Part shown: positions 33,101 through 44,772 of the stretch, piece after piece
Layout: every line of letters starts with the position of its first letter
How positions within the stretch are numbered: the stretch's first letter is position 1
From: Podaxis mareebaensis
Lineage: Eukaryota > Basidiomycota > Agaricomycetes > Agaricales > Agaricaceae
Assembly: GCA_018524725.1 (NCBI GenBank)
Contig: JAEUWP010000479.1
Location: 1 to 64,000 of the forward strand
Direction: 5' to 3'
Length of the DNA: 64,000 nt
The notes under the pieces: model-generated
Told to the model about the DNA's origin: nothing
What the model saw: only the letters and a program-made list of their open reading frames with translations
Databases searched by the model: none
Program-made: the position numbers and the translations under genes

Positions 33101-36100
33101 AGCGTGATTCTTATGCTTAAGTTGGGCGTCCGGAGATCGTCTTTGTAATAAGACACACTCATGGGATTAAGCTCCCCAGAAGTGGACGACTTCGACATCA
33201 GAACTCGGCCAGAGAGTCGAAGGCCGGTCTTGTGCCAGAAAGAGTCTGCTGTGTACAAGCACTGAACATCTTGGCTCCAATCGTCCTCCCGCGATTCCGC
33301 CATTTCAATACCTCAACATTTATAACCTTGAAGGACCTCCGACCCTTGGGTTCGTCGGAAGGGATGGAGTGGAGCTGATAGTAATAGGCACCAATATATC
33401 ATATGTATTTTAAACAGGTGACAGCGTCCCAACAATGCGGTGGCAAAAAGCGACCATACTGTAGTTGACGAGATGATTATCGCTGTGGCTCTGCAACGCC
33501 CAAAAACCTTCCTTGTTCTTCTTCTATGAATGGCACGTACTCAATTTGATAATGATGGTGATGGTGGTGATCAACCAAAGTCGGTGCCTTTCGAAGGGGA
33601 ATCCCCATTGAGGCTGCTGTCACGCCTAATGACACCCTCCCTAAAGACGGGATGAGCGTGCCACCGTGTTTGACCGCATCTCCCGATGGGCCTAAATGTA
33701 GGCACACCGGCCGGGCTGGAAGCTCAGGGCGTTCAAAACACGCTTATAGTATTAGTGGCAACCAGACAAATGGTCATATCATCATCCTTCGCAAGTTCGA
33801 ACGGACAATATTGGGCGGGAATTCGAGATAGAATGACGTATATTATTACACTGGACATGGGAATCGCAAAACCTTATTTTCGACGACTTGGTGGAGCGAC
33901 ACAACGTGGCTACCTTGATTGTGGTGTATTTAGACTGCTTGGTTGACTTGTTGAACATTCAATAAGCTTTAAATGACAGCTGAGGTATTACATACAAGGG
34001 GAAGAGCGTCAAACAATGCAGCCCGTAAGGTAGAGGCCATCCGGCGCTTCGGGCATTGATCATTTCAAGAACATTTCTAGCGAGAAAAACGAGGTGTTAT
34101 TTGTCACTTGTCACTTATTTAAGTGTTGCCAGGTTGGCATGCATCACCGAATCAAATCAATCCTCGTGCATCAGTCATCTTCACCTGAACATCCGTATGT
34201 CCATTCAGCCCGTTGCAGCTAGCCGTTTATCCAAAAATGATTAATGATATATTCCCATGGTGACATTATACTTGTTACGCCATTTATCCAGATACCTCAC
34301 CGGAATTTCTTATCAGTAAAAAATAGTGGCACGACTGTGATTGTACCAATCGGCATCGTTCGGAAGCGGTCCGTTTGTTTGGCCTAGCACAACGAAGAGA
34401 TCAAAGACTAACCGAGCCATGGCCTCAATCGCACAATCAAGACACAGGGTGGCCAAAAACCAAAACCAAACAAGAACTGCTGTCGAAGCAACATATCCTG
34501 GAGATGTGCTGGGTGCTTATTCTCGGCGGGAGTGCTCCTCGTCGCCGTGGCCGGATAATAGATTAATCGATAACTATCGGTCGGAGGAGGTTCACTACGA
34601 CCACCCCTGAAGGTTCTGGCATGACCACAACTCGTGGCATGGTGTATGTGAGTTTTAAAGCCATTGTTGTGAGCGGTCAAGAGAATTCTTTTCCGCAACA
34701 GTTCTGAACATATGCCCAATCGGCCCATGCCCGTGACCAGGGTCAAGGAATGACCTTCCCCCGGGGGGTACGGTGCTTCCTTGTTGAACGTCCAATGCTA
34801 TGATGCTTCTGGATAGGCACTACTCTTTGACAAGGTCGCTTTTCAGGGAAATATGGTCAGCATGTACTACTGTGATTGGTAAGTCTTTCTCAGGATCCAA
34901 GAATTCTGCGATTTCTCCTCGGTGTCCGCTAGTCCTCCGGCGCACTGTGAGTTGAGATGCCAAGAGAAATATTTATTGTGGAAGCTCGGGGTGATCTGAA
35001 CTGCATCTTCTGGCTGGGGAAGCTAAGTGCGTAAAGTGAGTAAAAGATAACCCATGATTTGTATCCCATGTCACTCATTACGCAACAAAATCCCTGGAAT
35101 TCTAAGAAACGCTGGGACAGTTCCGCTGATCAGTGGGAACAGCGGAAAATTGGTGGTCAACGGCGTATTCCTACACCCTCGGGTACTATTGGACGAATGC
35201 TCAGTAATTGATACCATGGACAAATGGTAGTCACTGGAACTTCGGTAGACGACGGTGTGCGACACACTGGAAACTTCAGTGAAAACAAGCATATAAATAA
35301 CTTTTTGGGGCTCATTTGAGCTCGGGTTCCCTCAACGTCAGTATTACCGGATGCCGCCCATTCAAACTAGCACGCAACCTTCTCCAGCCACTATATAAAT
35401 AATGTATAGCACACACGAAGCACTAGGATGAGAATGGGAAACACTATGCCAGAAGTTACAACGAATTCAAATGGACCGTTCCTCGTTGTGGAACCCTCAG
35501 GTCGCGCACTACCGTACTTCGGTACCGGGCACTGTCAGTTTGGACCCTGCCTCCTGGGCACTGCGGATCGTGAATACCTGTGGCTTGTCACTTGTTTTTG
35601 GTCCTGAACGATCGAAGCGGCCCCCTAAAGATATCAGCTGGTTGATTGCCACATTGAACTCGCGGAGGAAGACGCTAGGATGGGTGATAGCTACATTTAA
35701 TGAATCTTGCATATGTTGTGGTCTCAGGGATTTAGCCCCACCCCGAGGCAAGTTTAGACGCGTCAAGTAGATGTATGACACTTCTCCAATAAGCTTTGCA
35801 GATCTCAGACCTACAGTGGGCGCTTCTCCATGTGGCCGAGACAGCCGCTTCACTAGCTCACAGCAAAGGCTGAGCCTAGCTTAATGTGACGGACCCCAAG
35901 AGCAATTCACTGGTTGAAGGACTGTCCCACATTGAAGCGACAGCTCAATGGATCGTCGTCAAGGATAAGCATGGACGGGGCATTCCATAAATAGACCTTT
36001 AGTCGCTTTACGCAACGCTGTGTATTTCAGTCCGGGTATGGTGTACTCGGGTACGGGCATCACGAGGATGTGCAGCAATCGCACCCCAAAACTCTAGATA

Positions 36101-39100
36101 TCCTCCTATATATAAACATATATATATCATCCTGACACAACTGTCAAGGCCAAGTGATAAAAATACCGAGCTTATCCCACCTCAAACAACGAATGCCAGA
36201 CCATTCTGTCATACCTTACAGTCGTACTTAATTGATTCACTGGTCATAATTAACCCCCTGAAGGTTCCACCCTGCACCTGACCTACTCAACTTTCCAATC
36301 CCGAAAACACCGCCTTGAGCAGCTACCTTCGCCATTGTGCACAATGACATAAGTTGAAAGATAACGAGAACAGGATCGATAGGCTGGTGGAACATTGAAG
36401 TTCAAACGGTGGCTTCGCAATTCAATAGCATCGAAAATTCACATGGTTTGTCTACCCACCATCTTTACCACTGTGGGAACCTAATCACGAGCTATGAGAA
36501 ATCGACGCCTCTGTTGATACACTTCCACACACCTGCAGTGTTTGAGTTGGGTCCCCATCTTAGTCCTGTCTTGAAATGCCTTCGACGTGAGTCCATCCAG
36601 GTGCGTATTCACTGTACGGTCGTGTATGGATCGTAACTGAGCAATTTCTCGTCGACAGGAACAAGAAAAAACAGTCCCTACGCTATTGGCAGTCATAATC
36701 CCCAGGCTGTACCGCCGACAGAATGAATAGTGGATGGTGGCGCATACGTTAACATCATGGATAATCAATTGTCATCAGAGCCGTCATAACCATTGCTGGC
36801 GTTGAGGGAAGATGATGATACAGAAAGCCCGCTTTAACCCACCGATCACATTTACTGTCCCCATCTTTAGCGCGTGTTCCCGTAATCAAGGCCGTGTCCA
36901 TCTCCACGACGAAGTCGCGATTCACTCCCTCAGAAGTCTAAATACCCGGCGTAAAGGAGGCGGAAGATAGCAATCTGTCAGCGGACAAAGGAAAAACTCG
37001 GCAGACCAGGCGATTTCCGCGTCAATCCCTCACCGTAATCGTTGGCAACGGATCAGCACGCATTCTCATGTTGCAGAAGGACTTATCAAGGAAGTAAATT
37101 GACCCCCGGCGGATATGTTTTACGGTGAAGGCCGAATGTCTTTTCAGATCTCGAGTTCGGATAGCCCGCATCAAGAAAGCGAAAAAAAAGCTGGAGAAGG
37201 CCTGACCCTGGGCAATGGGGACACTGTTCCTGCCGATGGGGTCCATCTCCGTATGTAAAGCTAACCCAGCTCCCACATACACTGATGCGCTTTCTGTGAA
37301 ATCTTACTAGAGGCATTAACCATATTCGATGATCTTCGAGGAGGTGCCCACCCTCAACACCAGGGTAGCGAATGCGATTAGCATTGCTGCCGGTAATCGC
37401 GCCCGACCTTCATCAGAGCGTTATTGTCAGATGGTAATGATCCAGAATACAATTAGTTCTCACTCCAACGTCCGACTCGCTCGAAGCCAGGAAAATTTCC
37501 CATCCATCATCACAGGTTTGCTGTTCACGCATGCATTAGGAGTTGTCCGACGAGGCACAATAGCAAAACAACGCATTATAGCCTCGTATATCCACGAAGA
37601 ACCTTCTGATCAATGAAAGGTTCTGAACACCTGTCAGTTAGCCGAGAATACGCCCATGAAGAGAAACGCCACTGTTACATGACTGGAAAACCGCTTGAAT
37701 CAGGCCCATCTCTTCCCGAGGTTGGCTCGCACACGAGTCATAGACATTATTGGTGAACAGTCAAGCTGACTCTATGGCATGATCATCACACCGGGGTTGC
37801 CAGATATAACTTTCTTCGACCGATCATTTCAGCGGTTTAGTGCACCGTTTCTCCTTGGGATGCAATGCGTTCCAAAGACGGGGAAGAGCGAATCATCGGA
37901 CTCCAACTAATATCTCGACGGTATCAATGACTGAGAGAGTCTGTCTATGAAAGACGTAGAATCGAAGCTTACCGATACGTGCACGGCCGCCTCTTCAAGT
38001 CTTGAAGTTAGGTGTTCATCAGGTTGGTCTCGGAAAGGACCCTTATCTTGCAGTGACGCACGAGGGCAGCCTGTGATCGAGATATGTGGGCGAATGTGGG
38101 ATTGAGCAAGGTGAGATGGGAAGCATCTGGATTTCGGGTCAGAAGAGAATAGCTCCGATTCATCCTGGTGGAGATTGCGATGCATCGTCTGGAGGACCAA
38201 CAAACCTGCAGCCGTCAGCCCTGCTCATAAGACGCGGGGGAACCGGCCGTCCGTCCGTCGCCGGCGAACCTACACTATGATAAGGGATATACTATACAGT
38301 AATGTTCACGAGTAATCAAAAGCGGGTTGCATCTTCGCATAGTCAACGATACTTGCCAAGCTGTCCTCGAGGGGAATGTCTGTAAAATCCGAGGGCATCT
38401 GCGTTATAAGGCCCTGAGGAAAGGTTGATATTCCCCATACCCAGTGAGAGAGACCTTTGCCTTCCATACCCGCTACGGCAACAAGTTATTCATATCAGAT
38501 GGCTTTGGACTGAGGCGGACTCGCTCTTCACATCAGTAATATGATGAGGCGACATTGTGACAGTCGAAGTGCCGCTTGCAGGCTAGAAGTGCCAAGCGAA
38601 ACTTAGTGGTTCCCTAGCCTGGCCCTAAGATTGGTAACGTACTGTCCGCTTGAGCCTCTCCCTGTTGACGAAACGGTGGTTGATAGCCAAGCAACTGATC
38701 GACACCGAAGGATGATGCATCATATTCCACGTTATCACTGAGGATTCGTAGGCCTTCTTCCTAGCTCCTGTTCGGATCCATGGCCGAGTCCTCCATAGAG
38801 ATTTTCAGCCATCCATCGTTCCTCAAAAAGTCCCTGAGGGAACTGCAGAGGACGACCTTTGTCCGGAGTGTGAATTTGGAATATTCTTCAGCTGTAGCTT
38901 ACGCAGCGCAGCAGAAGCCCCGAACCAGAACAACATCCCAGCAGCTTCGCAAATACACAGTATAAATAGGGAGAATAAACTAGTAGACTACCCGCTGCCT
39001 TGGTAAACCAGTGTGTCCAAATAACGACCCGATGATCATTTTAGGCTGTTGAAAAAGGGTAAGAGCACAGTCGGGTAGATGCATATTGGTTGATACCGGG

Positions 39101-41215
39101 CTGTGGAAAGGCTATCTGAAATTTGATAGGTAAGCAGAGGGGTTCCGACACAGTTTGGAACTTGCAACGGGTACGTCTCATTCTTTGTGAACTTGTCCGG
39201 AAGAGCCGTGCCATCCCATCCTTTTGCAATTTTTCACTGTACGAGCATGCTAGAAGGCCTCGTAAACCCGTGCTAATTGGCTCGGAAAACCACACGCGAC
39301 ATCCCCTATCGGCAAACATCAGTGACTTAAACTCTCTACTCCTTGGCCCCGCATCAGTTTCTGCTTTCGGGGATCCTCTGATTGACGTTCTGCACTTATG
39401 AGTATCGGGAAGGCGCCCGATGCAAAGCTAGCCCTGATTTTTGGCGACCAGCCCAGGGTGACCAAGAATATCCTTCCAGATGCCGCCAGTCGAGTTTTTT
39501 GTGTGCGTTCCGTGCTCTCCAAGCATGTTCTGAAGGCCATACTATATCGTGTGTCGCATAGGATTTGATGTTTATACACTTCAATCGAAACCCGCTGTTA
39601 ATCCCCCCTCCGTCAGCCATGTATCATTAGCAATCGATATAAAGAACGAAGCTCCGCCCGACAACCTCTCTAGTCAACATTTTCTCCCTATAACCTCCCT
39701 ACGGGGAATACCCCGTTTATCGCTTCCTCGTCCGCAAAATCACCGGATCGATCCTCGCTTAGTTCAGGCCCCAACATCCCTCCATCTCGGACGGCGCCTA
39801 GGAAGCAGGACCCTGTGTAACAAAGACGATAGGGATAGAAAAACCATCATGTGCATATAAGAAAAGAATGTCGGTGACGTCGCTTACAACGTCAAAATAC
39901 CTAAAACACCCCACCTTCCCCTTCTCCACCATCACCCGATACCGACACGGAGCGGTGAGCCCCTTTACCATCAATGCCTTCTCCAGAGATGGAGGTGGAT
40001 AAGCGAGGTAACCGAGGGGAAGACAACTGAATTATGAGATGCGCAGAAGGGTTTCTCAGGTTCAGCCCCACAACCCGTCTTGAAGCAAGATCCATCATAT
40101 TTCAGGACCTAAAGTCGTTCACTACAGCCGGTGCTACCGTCCGCTTCAGCGAGCCCTAAAAAACAATCTGGGCATCTTTCCAGTACGGATCACTTTTCTC
40201 AGCCGCTTACATTTGATTTCCTTTGGTATGATTTTGTTTCCCCTTGCGCGGTATGTTCTCAGGTCGGATAATGCCGGCAATAACCCGACAAACCTACCAG
40301 TCTCCATCTTGTTTCCATCCCAGGTCTCCATCGCGCTCATGCCCTAATGATTCGGTTACGTGGTCACAATGCCTTGGTGCCTTTACATACCCTAGCACTA
40401 TCTAAGCGTCAGTTGATCATCGATTTTGTATGTAAGGTTAAACGTCCTGATAGACCGCTCACCCCCTGAGTCAGATGCACTACACCGAGACTCTTCTGAG
40501 CGGCATTAACGAGGCCAGCACCCTATTCCTCGTAACCGGTGTCGCTTGAGGGAGCCATCACGATTATCACTATCGACACCGAATCATCTCGCTTAAGTGA
40601 TCGTAAAAGGCGCTGGTAGAGGCAACTCTTTTCTGTGAATGCACTCAAAAGTCTTGAGTGTTGGTTTCGTTCTTGAAGCTTCCAGGAGGGCCTATAGTAA
40701 GCCATCACTCTGCCTTCCATTGCGTCATGGTGACAATGACGTAGTTGCATCACTGCCCACTACTCCTGCGCCGAACCTGAACTGAATGAGGTCCTTCCGA
40801 CTGAAATATAGGAAGCCCAGCACTTGTCATGATAGCAGTTCCGGTCCGTTCACTACAAGTCAGCTGCTACTGGCATGACGTTGTAAGTAGCACATTGACC
40901 CATGGCCATGGCCATGACCCGCTTCTAATGCAGAGAGCCAGAGGCTTCCATTTCCTAAGACATCATCATGCTTTGGAACTCGGCAGTCGAGCGACAATCG
41001 GATAAATCGGAGCTATCATCTCCTACATTTTAGAATGCTAAATATTTCGTAACCCGTTCACAGTTTAGGCGAAACGGAGACCTGCAAACACCGTCCCCAT
41101 ACCGGACATGTCCATGATATACACATTCGTACGGCTTAGTAGACCGTCAAGAAGATATCTCGTTATGGGCATGTTCTTGTCTACTGTCCACCGTCCACGA
41201 CACCAGGTAGATCGT
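30105..41215. other. 11-kb stretch, no gene supported
   Basis: Upstream of 30104 is a C/T-rich tract (about 30,240-31,200) that could be the promoter and leader of the neighbouring gene. Beyond it only short, unrelated frames occur on both strands; the longest (30625-31239) lies in that C/T-rich tract. CpG is normal, so this is not a CpG-depleted transposon graveyard. A TA-rich patch lies near 36,110-36,130. I found no repeats, RNA genes or recognisable domains. Confidence 0.5.
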
Positions 41216-43943
41216 TCAAGCCAGATCGTTATTCGATATGGCGCCCTTCGATGTTGAGCTCTGGCTCATAGAGCCATCATGGAGATTGGACTGCGGCCCA
41301 TGATAGTGTTTATGACCCGAAACAAAGTACCAAACGCTGTGTGTGGTTAATCGATGGTGTCAGAATCGAGGTGTTGGTATCTGCAATGTAAACAAACGCC
41401 AGACTTACAAGGCCAGAATTATAACGCCACCAGTAATAACCTTTACCACATGGTCATAAAGGCCGATCAGCGTCAGTCGTTCAATGTTTCCCAAGGTACG
41501 ACGTACTGATGCATAGTTCATGTTATCTTTAGTCACAGGGAGTATTGTAGGGAGTGAGAAGATCACACAGATGAAGCATGTCCAGAAAATACACAACCAG
41601 TTACAGAAGTTACCCAGGATTCCGTTACCCAAGTAGAACGGACCGGGTTTGAATTTGACTTCTGGATGGTTGTAGTTGATTCTTCGGAGGAAGATGGGAA
41701 TGATATAACTCAAATCGAGGGCCATGGCAGTCAGGGAGAAGATTGCCCCAGCGGCAACTGGACTGGCGAGATCCAACAAGCCCGGAAGGATGCTAGCGAA
41801 CGTTGAGAGCCAAACAGCGCGCAGCGGGGTATCTGTCTTGCTACTATTCTTACCAAAGAAACCGCCATCGGGGAGACCTGAGGTAGGTGAGAAACCACAT
41901 GCCGGAGATGCAACAGACGGAATTACCGTGATCGCGGCTGAAGGCGTAAAGCGTACGAGAGGTAGCCTGGAGCGCCGTTTGCACGACGAAGAAAGCTGTT
42001 AAGCAAACAGGAACCTATGCAGGTCTCAGCTTCATCCAAGCAGCCATCTCAAGCAGCCTAGGACTCACCCACAAGATCAAGGCGCCCGTCTTTCCCATTC
42101 GGTTAACCATGATCTAGGAATGTTCAGGACGTGTCACATCTCGCCAAGATGAATGTCTTACCTGGAGGAAAGCAGATCCTGAAGGGCCAGGAAGGTTTTC
42201 CCTTGGTAGTTAGTCAGAACATGTGTTCATCCGTGCAAGTAACTAAATCCGGTGACAACTTACAAAGGACCAGAACACAGAACCATCACGATGTTCAATA
42301 GCCATCCGATGAGGCCGGTACCAATGACTTGGTTCATGGGTTCAGCAATCTCGTATAACGGAGGGAGAGCGTTGATACTCACCAGCGATGAGAATGGCTG
42401 AAGGTGCCGCGTAGGCGGCCCGATGAATTTCCTCACTGGGCACAACAGGTGTTTGCATCGGGAATGAAATTGGGGATAAAGACGTACGAAATATGGGCAG
42501 TCGCATCGTAATCCTGACACACACACCAATCTATTAGCCGCTCAATCAGAACAAGGAGAGTATATTTCTTACAGTCATCTAGGGAAAGTCTATTAGCACT
42601 CCCCCCGTAGGTCAAATGCGATGGAGGCACCCACCGTCCATTGAACACTGAGGAGACCAAACAAAAATGCGATCCCAGTATTCCATCCACCAGTCTGGTT
42701 TACAATACCCGCTGAACCGAAGACATAACTGGCCGGATGCATCTCCGATCGCGGCGTGGTTGACAATAAAACAATAATAATAACTGTATGTATGTTAACT
42801 TCATCTTCGGGTAGGGCGGAGGCACGCTGCTTACGGAAAGTCGTTCCCAAGTTCACAAAGACGAAACCGGTAGTGAGTCTAGCAAGGTGGCGTGTAGCCA
42901 GGGAATTCTAGAGAACAGGCACCGCGTGGTTCATGACAGGTACGGGTGATAAAAATAGGATCAGTGACGCACCAAAATCCCATGAAACGCCATTAGTCCG
43001 GCGAAGAGGCCAACAGTTTTGCCCTAAAAAAAAGCTTAACATTGAGATGAAATTGGATAGAAATTTTCTTACTGAAGTCAGCTCAAATTCAGGTCCCTGT
43101 TAACGGGTCAGAGGAAAAGGGGGTCTGATAGAGCGGTGCGACTCACCCTTCCGATACTGACTGCTGCCCAAATCATGTTGGAAAGGCCGAATTCTGTGGA
43201 AGAAACACCCGCAACCTGGCCTTTACTCCCGAAGTTGGCATCAGCTATTCGTGGAGCAAGGCATCCGCTCACCAAGGAGATTGAGCCATCCAACCAGCCA
43301 GCCAACCTACCCGCATGATAAGCAATGCAAATCCTAATGGAGAGGTGGGTAGACCATACCCTCGCACGATGCTTCTTTGGAGTTAATCGAGCAGAAGCAG
43401 TGTATCTGTTGGAGAGGGTCGCCACATTATACTCCGATTCATCAAGCGAGAGTAAATGGGAGGGAACTCACAAGCCACCGCAGGTAGGGTACGCGCTAAC
43501 GATTTCCGCGATACTTGCACCTAGTGTGAAGCATATCGAGGCTCCGAGAATCCAGCACCATACGACCTACAGAGCAGGCATGAAGTATTACGGGGAAATT
43601 GAGGAGGTAGTCGGTATGCTTACCGTTGCTGGTCCACCGAGCGTTAGAGGCGTATTGAATGTCGTCGCAATACTGGAGCAGAGACCCTATTCTCTCCTAA
43701 GCGTGCAAGACTCGTTTATGCGCCGAGAGCGCTCACCATGATACTGAAAGCGAAACTTATCTACGCCAAAATGAGACCTCATATCACAACACATGTTGGG
43801 ACACGCACCGTGGCCAAGTTTGAAAACTCCCTCTTGAACGAAGGCTTATACCCTAGCGCCACGAGTTCCTTGTCATCGTCGTCCGACGTCTCTACTGTCG
43901 AGGGCGGCCTCTTCTCCTCCAGCAGACTATTGCTCTTTTCCAT
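41216..43943 (-). CDS. APC-family amino-acid/GABA permease (537 aa, 21 exons)
   Basis: This is a plasma-membrane or vacuolar amino-acid/polyamine/choline transporter with about 12 membrane segments. Exons: 43809-43943, 43737-43760, 43624-43686, 43472-43566, 43360-43405, 43273-43306, 43147-43220, 43073-43096, 42973-43023, 42835-42907, 42635-42783, 42573-42578, 42488-42513, 42383-42435, 42264-42327, 42162-42201, 42069-42113, 41927-42014, 41507-41877, 41409-41440 and 41216-41336. All joins keep frame. Family motifs are GYKPSFKREFS, TTFNTPLTLGGPA, EIVSAYPTCGG, GQVAGVSSTEFG, the signature TMTDYDATAHISEE, TSRTLYAFSRDHG and VWYFVSGHK near the end. Exon 12 is 6 nt. The gene is intact; substrate is not predictable from sequence alone (UGA4-like is my best guess). 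Confidence 0.9.
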
Positions 43944-44772
43944 GGTGGTAATCTCGTTCCAAGAATGGATGGAGTCGAAGAATCTCTTTTTTTTTCAGCA
44001 GCTGGCCCCAATGGGTATATTTAACTGTCCAGAACTCCGACTGAGCTTGGAGAATGGGGATGGCTTTGACGGGATGAGAGCTGATGAGAGTGGGAGACGG
44101 TAAGAAAGGTAAAAATTCATTGGCCTATGGGTGAAAGTTACCTCCGAGAGCATTGTTGATATCGACATCGGATAGGAGGAAGCGCATGGGAATTTGAATA
44201 TGTATTATTCAACACGCGTGAAATCACTTGTTTCTGGGCGGTGGTGGTGCAACCGAACAAACTCTTGCCGTTTCCAGTCTTGGCATCCCCATTGAGCACG
44301 GCTTTCGGTGTTGAAAACTTTTAAGCTGCGCTGCAACATGTTCAGGCACCTCATCGCAGGTTCTATCACACAACCAGAGTGGGTCCAAGATTTCCAAACG
44401 GGCTATACATTTACCACCTCGACGTTCCGCTCTGACAACTCACAAACTTTGACATTTAGTTTCCAAATGTTTCTATTCTTTTCGGTATATTGAAACACAT
44501 AGGAGAGTTGCTAACAAATAACATATAGATATAACGCGTGTGGAGTCGATGGCAGACCATACGAACGTAGTCAATACAATCACAGCAAGGCGATAGCAAT
44601 AAAACATTTACAACGAAAGCTGGAAGAAAATAACTTCAAGACAAAAAAAAATGAGGAGGATTAAATAGAGTAACGGAAAAAGGATAAGAGGTGTCCATAA
44701 TCGTTGCCAAATGCAACTCAAACGTACGGAAGGAATCGCATAATTTTCACTTCAATAAGTGATACCCAAGGC
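43944..44772. other. intergenic: permease promoter and 3' flank of Cut12-like gene
   Basis: Both genes are on the minus strand, so this 829-bp gap holds the permease promoter side and the end of the upstream gene. The half next to the Cut12-like stop is A-rich, as expected for a 3' end. I see no frame or repeat. Confidence 0.5.

Noticed and set aside
40895..40925. Repeated CATGGC short palindromic stretch
   Set aside because: Only three hexamer units; expected by chance in this amount of DNA.
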